From Sternotherus odoratus (taxonomy: Eukaryota > Chordata > Testudines > Kinosternidae), in the NCBI GenBank assembly GCA_032164245.1, contig JAVMKO010000006.1:105603310-105667309 (forward strand): a DNA stretch of 64,000 nucleotides. Direction: 5' to 3'. Below, one piece after another: positions 1 to 11,034 of this stretch. The notes below the pieces were generated by a model, which did not search any database, was not told the DNA's origin, and was given only the letters and a program-made list of their open reading frames with translations. Every line of letters begins with the position of its first letter. Positions within the stretch are counted from its first letter, which is position 1. A program made the position numbers and the translations under genes.

Positions 1-707
1 TTTTTTTTTTTGCTCGGAAATAGCACAACGGTGTATCAGACACCACACTCCACCAATCTCTGCCATGGGCCAGGCTCCCAGGCTGAACCACATCCCCCAG
101 GATGCATGATTGTCTTTCCTCTTTCTTAACTTCCCTGGACCATCACCAGCATCCCACAGCCATGGGAGGAGGAGACTGGTATTTTGATGGGTATTTATAA
201 TTTCCAGGGAAAAGATAATTTCATGGAAAAAATAGTTGAATGGAAAATCCAATTTCCCATCAGAAACACTTCTCATGAAAAATGGTCAAAAAATTTGGGA
301 TCAAATGAACAGAAAATCTGATCTGTATTTCCCAGAAATATACAAACTTATTCTCTCATTTCTCCATCTTCTTCCTCTTCTTCCACTCCTCTGATCTACT
401 GGACATTGTTACATCTTATCAAAACTTCAGGTGAAACATATCCTATGTCCTTTCCTTTGAAGGTCACTCCCCAATGTAGTAAGGATAGGTTTACTCTTTG
501 TGCTTCATGGAGATGAGCTGATGAACAGTGGAGCTCAGGAGGAGAACGCAGTGTGATACGTACTTCTGCAGTTCACAAAACTCTCCCTCTTGCCTGCATA
601 TTATCTGCACACAGATCTCAGCTTTAAAATTCTAAAGAAATCTATGAGTCAACCAGAAATAGTCATGCTCTCACCACCAATATTAATACAATATTTTTGA
701 TAATATG

Positions 708-1520
708 CAGTAACTCTCCACTTAACATCCTCTCACTTAATGTTTCAATCTTACTTCCCTGACCCATTACAAGTTGTGCTATGCTCCGCTATAACGTTGT
801 TTGGCTGCCTGCTTCGTCCACAGCTGGCAGCCCCCCTATGCCCACCCCCAGAGCCTCCCGCCAGTGTACCACACAGATCAGCACCTTCACCCTGCTCCCC
901 CCACATCCTGCCCACGGCAATCAGCTGGTTTGCGGCGTTTAGGAGGCATGGGGTGGAGGGGGAGGAGCGAGGCCACGGCGTGCGGAGTTAAAGCAGAGGA
1001 GGTGCAATGGAGAAGAGGCAGGTTAAGGGAGGTGTTTTCGGGGAAGGGGTGGCGTGGGTGAGTCAAGAGTTGAGCCCCCCACTCCTGGAACTTGCAGAGT
1101 TAGGGAAGCTGCCGCTGCTCCTGTGCAACATTCTTCTCCTAACCTAGGGCACTCTCGCCCTCCTTGCCCGCCTCATTATCTGCAGTGCCACTGGACTGTG
1201 CCTGTGTGGAGTTAGGTGGGGGGCACATCCCACTGCTTCATATTCAACAATGATGTTCCCATTGCTTCATACTCAGCAATTACGACTGTAGTGTTACACT
1301 GTTTTAAAAACTTATACCTCTATGAAATTGCATGTTTAAAATTGTTTAAAATGTATGTAAAGCCTTTTGTCTGGCCAAGAAAAATATTTCTCTGGCATCA
1401 AACCCCCTCCTCCCCCATTTACATTAAGTGAAAGGATATTAAGCAAATTAAATTTCCTCATAAGAATTAAAGTTGCATTTTTCAGGAACAGAACTACAAC
1501 GTTCAGTGAGGAGTTCCTCT
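708..1520. mobile_element. Tigger/pogo-like non-autonomous DNA element
   Basis: The left end reads cagtaactctccacttaac and the right end acgttcagtgaggagttcct, which are imperfect terminal inverted repeats of the Tigger (pogo, Tc1/mariner) type as I remember them. The interior is GC-rich (about 780-1200) and its short ORFs have no domain. OR units U6-U8 lack the element at the same place (for example near 50940-50965), which gives empty sites. There is no transposase, so it could not move itself. Confidence 0.55.
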
Positions 1521-1639
1521 ATGGGAAGTTATAAGATGACCCAGCATCAGGTTACTAACACATATTCCAAACTCAGGCTGGCAAACTGGTCTGTCTCAAA
1601 CAAAGAAATGTGTGCTCTGCTTAATTTTGTATCTAAATG

Positions 1640-2145
1640 TTAACCAGAGTCATCAAGCAGGAAGGGAAACAAAGGAAGCCCTTTGTTTGTGAGGAAAAAG
1701 CAGCAGGGAACATCTTTTTACATAGACATTTTTTCTTCTGGTAACCAGGTCAAACTGATTCTCAAAGAGGGGCTATGACTATAAAAAGAAGGGGCAGACA
1801 TCCCAAGGCACCACGCTGTCTCTCTCTCTCTGCCTCTGCCCATTGATTCACTGCATCTGAAGAGATAAAGGAAGCAGCCATTGGACTGGGAGCGGGGTCC
1901 TGACCTATGAAATTTGGTCAGTAAGGCTACTGAAAGCATGTGGTGAGGAAAATTTTCCTTTGAATTTCACATCAGTTTATAACGTAGGCACAAGTTGCAT
2001 TTTAGCTTTATTTTTCTTGTAACCATGACTGACTTATTGGCCTCCTTATTTGCACTCACTTAAAATCTATCTTTGTCGTCAATAAACTTTGTTTCATTGT
2101 TTTATCTAATCCACTGTGTTTAAATAGAAGTGTCAGAGAAGCTAA
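1640..2145 (+). repeat. LTR-like module with TATA box and poly(A) signal
   Basis: A TATA box (tataaaaag, 1780-1788) is followed about 300 bp later by AATAAA (2081-2086) and a T-rich stretch, with a short CT run between. That order resembles the U3-R-U5 layout of a solo LTR. No TG...CA ends or primer-binding site were found, so the class is an inference. It runs antisense to the OR genes and recurs in every unit. Confidence 0.4.
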
Positions 2146-3234
2146 GTTCATGGATATTACTGCTGTTAAAGAAATAATGGAGAATGTAGCTTGTATTGGC
2201 AAGGAGAAGACTGGGCAGCACAGAGCACATATTTCTGGAGGGAAATTGAAAACTGGGGAGTATGTTGGGGTCACCCTGATGTATAACCAAGGGTGATGAG
2301 AGCCTGAGTGTAACCCAACTATTCCTAGTCAGACTGCAGATACAGACATGCTCAGGGTGTAATTTTCATGCTAGATGGTTGTTTGTAAGTGGCCCAGGTG
2401 GAAGCTACTTCATCAAGGCATTGCAAGGTTGCAGGCAGGTGTGAGACAGCTGAGGATTAGTCTGGGTTCGACCCTGTTATGTCACAGCCACTAACCTAAA
2501 GTATATCCCGGTAACACCAAAGGTGTGGTGCAGATGGACAGTAGTGTTCGATTGACATGGACAGGTGAGGTCACCACAGCCATGGACCCATGAACTGAAC
2601 CATGGCTGCAGATGCACAAGGCCATTGTGGTCATCACCTCCGTCCAAGGAGATCCATGGCAGGCCCAGTGATGACTCTTCCCTTCTTCACTCTGGTAGCA
2701 GAAATTATCCCCCACGGGTGTGCAGGCTCGGCTGGTATTATCCGTGATCCACGGATCTTGGTGCCACCCTCTCTGAAGTGGTGTCAACCTTTGAGTCATG
2801 GCAGGTTTGATTGTATTAGGAGGACAAATTGATGATCCAAGGCAGATATCTTTTTAGGTATAATCCATGGGGGAGGGGTTACAAAGAATTTACATAAAGT
2901 CCCGCTTCTCTGATCACTGGTAGAAACAACCAAAAGCCAGCAATTTCTGTATTCACAAACTCCCAAGTTGCTCACTCGAGGTCTCTGCCCGAGAAACACT
3001 CTGCCCCTACTTCCTCCAGGAGTCATGCTCATAACTCTTCTTCCCGCCTTCTCTCATTATATCATTGATTATCTCATTATAAAGGTTATACTCTACTGAG
3101 TGTGTTCATCCTAATTCTTTACATAGACTATTTCTATGTCTGGAGTTAGAAGAATAAGGTATAAACTTATATTACTGACTTAGACATATAAAGTGGAGGC
3201 CATTAAGGGTGCTTCAGAGTCAATGAACTGTAAA

Positions 3235-3690
3235 TGGCTTGGTTAACCTACCAGCCATCCTGTGTAGGTGTGGGACAACCCAGGAAGAATGGCGACTGGG
3301 GTCTTACAGTGACATGTCACCATGTCACCTGATACTGAAATCCAAAGGTGGGTTGAATTCCAAACAAAGTAAACCAAGGGATAAACTCCTAACCAATTTT
3401 CTAATCTGTTTACCGCTGTGCTGGTTTAGTGGTGGGGAGTGCAATCAGGTGAATTCAATTCCCAGCCCATTACAAAATAATTTTACAGAGCCCGTGGGAA
3501 TATTTTTCATAATTATATTGTTATGATTATTAAATGGTTTATATTCCAGCAAGGTCTGCAGGCCCCAACTGAGATCAGTGGATGAAACACGGGAAGCATC
3601 ACAGGGCCAGAGAGAGATAGAAAGATTCTATAGGCTAGTGGCTAGAGGCACCCACCTAGCGGATGAGATGTTCATGTCACTCTCCCATGG
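3235..3690 (+). repeat. Left inverted-repeat arm with OR 3' tail relic (U1)
   Basis: Two joined blocks. 3240-3358 matches the reverse complement of about 4577-4720. 3360-3690 matches the reverse complement of 6600-6925, which is the 3' end and 3' flank of the minus-strand OR. The stretch aaactcctaaccaatttt (about 3384-3401) corresponds to the OR codons K-L-L-T-N just before the stop. The OR body is absent, so this is a plus-strand remnant of an OR tail. Confidence 0.7.
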
Positions 3691-3699
3691 GTAATTTAA

Positions 3700-4860
3700 T
3701 TAGTTATCCGAAGTAGAACAACTTTGAGAGGAGAGGTTGGTGTGCTATTCCAGTCTGGGTTGCTCTCACTCGGGGGCTGGGATATTTTTTGGCAATGCAG
3801 AAAAACCCAGTGCATAATGTGCCAGGTTTGGTAACAGGGACTCCCATTGGCATTGTCACCTGAAATTACCTCTGAACCTGTGTTCCCTGTGAGCCTGGGC
3901 CTCCAGAACACTGCCTTCTCGAGCCAGACACACTCGCCTGCTACAACAGAGACCCAGGGTCTGGGCCACACCACCAAAAGTGCAAATCTAGACTGAAACC
4001 AGCTCAGCGGAATACCTGTCTCCAGCACTCAGACAACCAGCTCCCAATGGGATCTAAATCGCAAATAAATTCATTTTACCCAGTATAAATCTTATACAGG
4101 GTGAAATGATGAATGTTTGCTCTCTATATTACTGCAAGGAAGATCTGCACAACTATTTGCCCCCCGTTCCCAGGTAACAATTACTGATGCTGAGTTTATA
4201 AGTAAACAAAAGTGATTTTATTATGTATAAGAAGTAGGATTTAAGTGGTTTTCAGTAGGAACAGACAGAGAAAAGTAAGTCACAAAGCAAAATAAAGCAA
4301 AACACGCAAGTCTAAGCTTAATACACTCAGAAATCAGTAACAAATGTTCACCCCCCCCCCCCCCGAGATATTACTTCAGGAAAAATCCTTCTAAGGTCAG
4401 ATGCTCTTTGTGGTCTGACTCCAGCCTGTTCTCACCCACCCCTGTGATTAGGGTCCTTTTCTTTCCAGGTGCTTGCAGGTATCTCTGTGGGGTGGGGCGG
4501 CCCTCTCTTACACGAGCTGAAGACACATATGGTTGGCTTCCCCACTTTACATAGAACTTCCCTAGGGTGGGAAACCTTTGTTTGGAATCCCACCCATCTC
4601 TGGAAAGGTACCAGCTTCAGGATGGATTTCAGTATCAGGTAACACGGTCAAGGTCACCATAAGACCACAGTCTGTGTTCTTCCTGGATTGTCCCACACAT
4701 ACACAGGAAGGCTTGCAGGTAAACAGAGTCATTCACAGTTCATCGATTCTAGTTTATACCTTATTCTCCTAACTCCACATTCTCCTAACTCCACAACTAT
4801 TGGGCTAAGAATTACTGTGGAAAGGGCCAGCACTGACTCCTACAGTGGCTGTGCTGCATC
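3700..4860 (-). repeat. Interspersed repeat, LTR-retroelement-like (U1)
   Basis: On the minus strand an AATAAA signal lies at 4222-4217 after a long non-coding stretch, and the sequence resembles a repeat I recall as common in turtle genomes. No reverse transcriptase or other retroelement protein is present. It includes a run of 14 C at 4351-4364 that is interrupted in U2. The 4577-4720 part is the inverted partner of 3240-3358. Confidence 0.4.
4351..4364. repeat. Poly-C tract
   Basis: Fourteen consecutive C. The same place in U2 (near 13240-13252) reads ccccatccccc, so the run expanded or was interrupted between units. Confidence 0.9.
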
Positions 4861-6249
4861 TGTCACCTAAATCCTACACCCACCCACACGCATTGGTTTG
4901 GGACAAAACTATTAAGAGTATTTGTAATACATATGTGAATAGTTTCAGGTCATTCCAAACACTATTGTTTTTCACAATAACTTCTTAGTCCAGAAGACAT
5001 TTTTCACTGATTTCTAGACACCTTTGTGTCCCAATGTTGGGAAATCCTTAAAGAGACTTTTAGAGAGACATATGAAGTGAAATACAGTCACCTCAGTTTT
5101 GTATCATATTCAAAAGACCTCACGGGAGAGACAATGATCCAGACCACCTGATTCTCTGGCCCTCTGTGCTCCATTTCCACAAGGAAAGAGACGGCAATAA
5201 CATTAATTGCATGTGCTGTGCACACTTCTTGTCCTAGGAGCAAAGATGCTCCAGGGACCAAATTTCAAAGTAATCAAAGCCAAATTTAACCTCTGACACC
5301 CAAGAAAGCAGCTACAGAGGAATTATGGGTAACATTGGTGTGGTTAGCAAACAGGGAAATATTTGACTCTAAGTCTGATCCTTTTCAACTCATTGGAAGT
5401 GAAGGGAACAACAACAAAGAGGTACCACCAAGTCATGGACAAACAAGTCAGTTTCAGAGCATTTCAGCCCATAATTGTAATGGCATTCATATAAAGGGAA
5501 GGAAGGAATTATGATAAGAATAAAAAAATGTGAATATATTTACCTATTAAAAGAAGAATAGAGCTATATAAGGGATGGAGAAGAGTGGTAGAGAAGGAGA
5601 GAAAAATAGCTTTAATAGGAATGGAGGAAACTCCCCCATCACTTCAGGGAATGTCTATACTGAAGCTATATTATACTATATTAAATTGATTCAGCTATGG
5701 TGTGTAGATGCACCCTAGTGGAAATGCTTTCCACATGGATGAAAGAGGTTTTTCCATCGATGCAGTTAATCCATGTCTCCGAGAGGCAGTAGCTAGGTCC
5801 ATGGGAGAATTACACTGAGGTTGAGTACAAACAAACTGCCTCGAACACGGTGTGAACAGTCCTTCCCCCACCCCATGTACGACGGAGAGGAGATGAACTA
5901 TGTTTTAAACATAAACCAGGCTGCAGAGAAGCTGCCAACAGAAAAGACCAGCTGGAAAATAGAGTTCTATCTCCCTGCCAGAGCAGCAGAATCCCCTTTT
6001 TTCCCTCTTCATTCAGGCTAGTTGGAAATATTCCAGTTGTCCTAGTTTCCCAGTACAGATTATTCAGCATTCTAATCATGCTCGGAGTCAAGCTCTGTGT
6101 GTGTGTGTGTGGTGGGCATTGGCACCCTGTGTGTGCATATCGTGTTGGGTACAGTGGAGCTGAGTGACAGGTTTGGGCAGGTGTGTGTCATTTGCTCTGC
6201 CCAGTGCTCAGGCTGACATCCGCCCTCCTCCCAGTGCAGAGAGCCTTGT

Positions 6250-6515
6250 GAGATCAGAGAGTCGTAAGACTGGAGGTGACCGTGAGAGCTCATCTAATGC
6301 AGTCCCCTGCACTCACAGCACAACTGACTTATCTAAACCATCCCTCACAGGGGTTTGTATCACCTGCTCTTAAAAATCTCCAAAGGTAGAGATTCTACAA
6401 CCTTCCTAGGACAATAATTCCAGTGTTTAAGCACCCTTATCATTGGGAAGTTTCTCCTAATGTCCAACCCAAACTGCAATTGAAGTCCATCAGTTGTTGT
6501 CCTATCCTCTACTCT
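6250..6515 (-). mobile_element. CR1 LINE 3' fragment (U1)
   Basis: The plus strand reads as the reverse complement of a CR1 3' end: it starts near agtcgtaagactgg, runs through a block containing gtagagattctac, and ends near tgtcctatcctct. Only the 3'-terminal part is present, as is usual for 5'-truncated CR1 copies. The element sits at the same place in most units, so it predates the array. Confidence 0.7.
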
Positions 6516-6599
6516 TCCCTACACCCCCACACACATTGTTTTGAAATTTAATTCCTAAACTATTTGTGGCAGGTTGGGTCACAGAAACCCCTTTGGAAC

Positions 6600-6925
6600 T
6601 GACACATGATGTCCTTAGATGTGAAGTTGAACATCTCACTCCCTAGATGGATGCCCCTAGCCAATAGTTTATAATATCATTCCCTCTTTCGGGACCTGTG
6701 AGTGTTCCTTGGGTTTTCTCCATTGATCTCAGTTGGAGCCCACAGACCTTGTTGAAATACAAACAAATTAATAATAATAACACTATAAAAATGAACAATA
6801 CTACCCCGGCTCTGCAAAACTATTTTGTAATGGGCTGGGAATTAAATTCACCTGTCTCCACTCCCCATCATGAAACCAGTATGAGAGTTAAACAGATTCA
6901 AGAATTGGTTAGGAATTTATTCATT
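6600..6925 (-). repeat. Right inverted-repeat arm = OR 3' flank (U1)
   Basis: Read on the minus strand this is the last OR codons, the stop and about 300 bp of 3' flank. Read on the plus strand it pairs with 3360-3690. Shared landmarks in the same order include ccaatt-t-aatctg, cccagcccattac, aaggtctg and gagatgttcaac. Confidence 0.7.
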
Positions 6926-7836
6926 GCTTTCCTCAGGGCGTCCTTCACCTCCCGGTTCCTCAGGCTGTAGATGAGGGGGTTCAACATGGGGATCACCACC
7001 GTGGAAAATACTGAGGCCACTTTGTCGGTATCCATGGAATAGCTGGAGGTGGGACGTAAATACATGAAGAGTTGGGGGCCAAAATACAGGGCCACAGCAG
7101 TCAAATGGAAAGAGGAGGTGGAGAAGGCTTTGTGCCGGCCCTCTGCAGAGCGGCTCTGCAGGATGGTGGAGATGATATAGACATAGGAGAGGAGGATAGT
7201 CACAAAGCCAGTAACTTGAATGAAACATGTGGAAGCAAACGACACGATCTCGTTGATGCTGGTGTCAGAACAGGAGAGGGCCAAGAGTGAAGGGACGTCA
7301 CAGAAGAAATGATTGATGATGTTGGAGCTGCAGAATGACAGCCGAAATGTAAAACACGTGCAAATCACTGAATCCACCACCCCCACAGCGTACGCCCCAG
7401 CCACCAGCTGTTTACAAAGTTGCCTGGACATGGTGACCTTATAGAGCAGCGGGTTACAGATGGCCACATAACGGTCATAGGCCATCACAGAAAGCAAGAG
7501 GCAATCAGCATCTGAAAAAATGATACTGAGATACATTTGCACAGCACAGGCAGTGTAAGAAATGCTTTTCCTCTCAGCTAAGAAAGTCAGCAGCATTGTA
7601 GAGGAAATTATCGAGGATAAGCAGAGGTCAATGAAAGACAAATTCCTCAGGAAAAAGTACATGGGGGTGTGGAGTTGGGGGTCAATGGTGATTAACAAGA
7701 TCATCCCCCCATTGCCCACCAAGGTGATACTATAAATCAGTAGGAACACCCCAAACAGGGGAACCTGCAGCTCCGGACGATCTGTCAGTCCTGAGAGAAG
7801 GAACTCAGTCACCTCCGAGTGATTTCCCTTTTCCAT
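6898..7836 (-). CDS. Class II olfactory receptor, A-type (OR1)
   Basis: Seven-transmembrane odorant receptor expected in the cilia of olfactory neurons, signalling through Golf and cAMP (family knowledge). 312 residues, the normal OR length. Visible: N-glycosylation sequon N5-H-S; N42 in TM1 (about 26-49); HTPMYFFL 56-63 at ICL1/TM2; C97 at the start of TM3; [10 protein letters not shown] 118-127 at the end of TM3; ECL2 cysteines C169, C179 and C189; SYVYII 217-222 in TM5; [10 protein letters not shown] 236-245 leading into TM6; [12 protein letters not shown] 283-294 in TM7. The usual C241 is serine here. The start has a good Kozak context (gaggagATGG). The sequence looks closest to the OR5/OR8 clade, but orthology cannot be assigned by eye. 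AATAAA occurs in the last codons (M-N-K). Confidence 0.95.
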   Translation of the reverse strand: MEKGNHSEVTEFLLSGLTDRPELQVPLFGVFLLIYSITLVGNGGMILLITIDPQLHTPMYFFLRNLSFIDLCLSSIISSTMLLTFLAERKSISYTACAVQMYLSIIFSDADCLLLSVMAYDRYVAICNPLLYKVTMSRQLCKQLVAGAYAVGVVDSVICTCFTFRLSFCSSNIINHFFCDVPSLLALSCSDTSINEIVSFASTCFIQVTGFVTILLSYVYIISTILQSRSAEGRHKAFSTSSFHLTAVALYFGPQLFMYLRPTSSYSMDTDKVASVFSTVVIPMLNPLIYSLRNREVKDALRKAMNKFLTNS

Positions 7837-7860
7837 CTCCTCTGAACAGAGATCAGACAG
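7837..7860 (-). promoter_or_regulatory. Candidate 3' splice site just upstream of the OR1 start
   Basis: The minus strand reads tgatctctgttcag then aggagATG: a pyrimidine-rich stretch and CAG five bases before the start codon. Many vertebrate ORs have non-coding 5' exons spliced close to the ATG. The same sequence, with small changes, is upstream of every OR here. The upstream exon and its donor site were not identified. Confidence 0.4.
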
Positions 7861-8383
7861 CTACAGAGATGTGGGCAGGTGGATGGTGCGGAAAACCCGT
7901 CCCTTCTCTGTAATGAAGTAAGTGAAGATAAACAAAGGTCAATTTCTCAATAGACATCAGTAGCCCATCAGGGAAGGGCTTAGTCCACAGAGCCAGATGT
8001 TCACAAATGGTCATGTCAGATGTTCGATAATATGCACACACTGTGGAAATACAGTAACACAGAGATTAATCATGCCCCCCACACAAACACTCCTGTTCAC
8101 TAATTCGAACAGGAAGCAATGACTTGTGACTCTGCTGTGAGACAATCAGTCTGAAGAGATTAATCCATAACTCAAGAAGGGGTGAGAGTAAAGAAACATC
8201 AATCTTTCTACCCACTTTGGGCAAGGGAAGTTCTGTGCCTTGGCATGTCAGTTTGGAGTCAAGTTGCTCAGTCTGCTCATTAAGCTCTTTGTCATTTACT
8301 TTATCCTGTATGAAAACCCAGAGACATAATGGAAAGCCCTGGCTTCAGTGACTATGGAATTGCCAATATTTTTCCTACCAAGG

Positions 8384-8460
8384 AGGTTGTTCCTTTAGAT
8401 GAAGGGGTAGGAGTTGGGGCTTAGACTTTTAGTGCTGGAGGTCTTGAATTCAATACCTGC
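8384..8460 (+). other. tRNA-like block (U1)
   Basis: A box A-like tttagatgaaggggtagg is followed 40-odd bases later by a box B-like ggtcttgaattcaatacc. The spacing suggests a tRNA-derived pseudogene or SINE head, but no cloverleaf can be closed with confidence. A copy lies about 530-560 bp upstream of every OR start in the window. Confidence 0.3.
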
Positions 8461-9596
8461 CGATCACCATGGTGTCTGCGTTTGTCTGTGTGAGAGTGAT
8501 ATTGGAGTATTGCACGTACCTGCTGAGAAGAGAGAGAGGGATGTGCAGACTTTTCCCCATCATTAGAAACTGCCAATGTAGATCATTAAGGAAGTTTTAT
8601 ACTCAGATGTGCGATCTATGGGGCATGATCCCTGAAGCAACTGGGAATACCTGAGCTCAGAGCCCCATGACACCTAATTAATGTGTTCAGTGAACCAAAG
8701 CCACCTCGATGTAATTGGTGCCCTGGGATTAATTCATCCCACTCATTCTTTCTCCGTTATTAAATGATGCAATTTCTGCCAGAGTTAGAGAGTAGGAGGT
8801 TAGCGATATATTTCATCCTGCTCTTTTCAGTGCAAGCCAGGTGCTGCGTAGAGCTGATCCACAAAAGGGGTTTGTTTGTAGAGACCAATTTTTTTTTTTT
8901 GCTCGGAAATAGCACAACGGTGTATCAGACACCACACTCCACCAATCTCTGCCATGGGCCAGGCTCCCAGGCTGAACCACATCCCCCAGGATGCATGATT
9001 GTCTTTCCTCTTTCTTAACTTCCCTGGACCATCACCAGCATCCCACAGCCATGGGAGGAGGAGACTGGTATTTTGATGGGTATTTATAATTTCCAGGGAA
9101 AAGATAATTTCATGGAAAAAATAGTTGAATGGAAAATCCAATTTCCCATCAGAAACACTTCTCATGAAAAATGGTCAAAAAATTTGGGATCAAATGAACA
9201 GAAAATCTGATCTGTATTTCCCAGAAATATACAAACTTATTCTCTCATTTCTCCATCTTCTTCCTCTTCTTCCACTCCTCTGATCTACTGGACATTGTTA
9301 CATCTTATCAAAACTTCAGGTGAAACATATCCTATGTCCTTTCCTTTGAAGGTCACTCCCCAATGTAGTAAGGATAGGTTTACTCTTTGTGCTTCATGGA
9401 GATGAGCTGATGAACAGTGGAGCTCAGGAGGAGAACGCAGTGTGATACGTACTTCTGCAGTTCACAAAACTCTCCCTCTTGCCTGCATATTATCTGCACA
9501 CAGATCTCAGCTTTAAAATTCTAAAGAAATCTATGAGTCAACCAGAAATAGTCATGCTCTCACCACCAATATTAATACAATATTTTTGATAATATG

Positions 9597-10409
9597 CAGT
9601 AACTCTCCACTTAACATCCTCTCACTTAATGTTTCAATCTTACTTCCCTGACCCATTACAAGTTGTGCTATGCTCCGCTATAACGTTGTTTGGCTGCCTG
9701 CTTCGTCCACAGCTGGCAGCCCCCCTATGCCCACCCCCAGAGCCTCCCGCCAGTGTACCACACAGATCAGCACCTTCACCCTGCTCCCCCCACATCCTGC
9801 CCACGGCAATCAGCTGGTTTGCGGCGTTTAGGAGGCATGGGGTGGAGGGGGAGGAGCGAGGCCACGGCGTGCGGAGTTAAAGCAGAGGAGGTGCAATGGA
9901 GAAGAGGCAGGTTAAGGGAGGTGTTTTCGGGGAAGGGGTGGCGTGGGTGAGTCAAGAGTTGAGCCCCCCACTCCTGGAACTTGCAGAGTTAGGGAAGCTG
10001 CCGCTGCTCCTGTGCAACATTCTTCTCCTAACCTAGGGCACTCTCGCCCTCCTTGCCCGCCTCATTATCTGCAGTGCCACTGGACTGTGCCTGTGTGGAG
10101 TTAGGTGGGGGGCACATCCCACTGCTTCATATTCAACAATGATGTTCCCATTGCTTCATACTCAGCAATTACGACTGTAGTGTTACACTGTTTTAAAAAC
10201 TTATACCTCTATGAAATTGCATGTTTAAAATTGTTTAAAATGTATGTAAAGCCTTTTGTCTGGCCAAGAAAAATATTTCTCTGGCATCAAACCCCCTCCT
10301 CCCCCATTTACATTAAGTGAAAGGATATTAAGCAAATTAAATTTCCTCATAAGAATTAAAGTTGCATTTTTCAGGAACAGAACTACAACGTTCAGTGAGG
10401 AGTTCCTCT
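9597..10409. mobile_element. Tigger-like element (U2)
   Basis: Indistinguishable from the U1 copy at an offset of exactly 8889 bp, with both terminal inverted repeats present. Confidence 0.55.
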
Positions 10410-10528
10410 ATGGGAAGTTATAAGATGACCCAGCATCAGGTTACTAACACATATTCCAAACTCAGGCTGGCAAACTGGTCTGTCTCAAACAAAGAAATGT
10501 GTGCTCTGCTTAATTTTGTATCTAAATG

Positions 10529-11034
10529 TTAACCAGAGTCATCAAGCAGGAAGGGAAACAAAGGAAGCCCTTTGTTTGTGAGGAAAAAGCAGCAGGGAAC
10601 ATCTTTTTACATAGACATTTTTTCTTCTGGTAACCAGGTCAAACTGATTCTCAAAGAGGGGCTATGACTATAAAAAGAAGGGGCAGACATCCCAAGGCAC
10701 CACGCTGTCTCTCTCTCTCTGCCTCTGCCCATTGATTCACTGCATCTGAAGAGATAAAGGAAGCAGCCATTGGACTGGGAGCGGGGTCCTGACCTATGAA
10801 ATTTGGTCAGTAAGGCTACTGAAAGCATGTGGTGAGGAAAATTTTCCTTTGAATTTCACATCAGTTTATAACGTAGGCACAAGTTGCATTTTAGCTTTAT
10901 TTTTCTTGTAACCATGACTGACTTATTGGCCTCCTTATTTGCACTCACTTAAAATCTATCTTTGTCGTCAATAAACTTTGTTTCATTGTTTTATCTAATC
11001 CACTGTGTTTAAATAGAAGTGTCAGAGAAGCTAA
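10529..11034 (+). repeat. LTR-like module (U2)
   Basis: TATA box at 10669-10677 and AATAAA at 10970-10975, spaced exactly as in U1. Confidence 0.4.

Larger units (their letters stand above)
1..8763. repeat. Tandem unit U1 (A-type)
   Basis: This unit carries the first OR. Non-genic content: 1-700 AT-rich spacer opening with a T run, nothing recognised; 708-1520 Tigger-like element; 1640-2145 LTR-like module; 2146-3230 spacer without recognisable content; 3235-3690 left inverted-repeat arm; 3700-4860 minus-strand interspersed repeat; 4870-6245 spacer with a short TG run at 6096-6110; 6250-6515 CR1 fragment; 6600-6925 right inverted-repeat arm; 7842-8383 OR 5' flank; 8384-8460 tRNA-like block; 8461-8763 nothing seen. 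The window start falls inside the array, so the true left edge is unknown. Confidence 0.85.

Noticed and set aside
801..1061. 86-codon ORF (MAACFVHSW...) repeated in U1-U5
   Set aside because: Its repetition is explained by the Tigger-like element it lies in. It has no transposase similarity and its overlapping frame is just as open.
2480..3050. A possible ancient exon in the 2.5-3.05 kb spacer, with overlapping ORFs of 60-102 codons on both strands
   Set aside because: No recognisable domain, frames not kept in U4-U8, and no convincing splice sites.
6096..6110. TG runs in each unit as Z-DNA or regulatory signals
   Set aside because: They are short (about 7-9 repeats), variable, and lie in unconserved spacer. 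Nothing ties them to OR control.
6917..7290. Short ORFs on both strands inside each OR (about 70-100 codons, recurring in every unit)
   Set aside because: They are shadows of the conserved OR reading frame.
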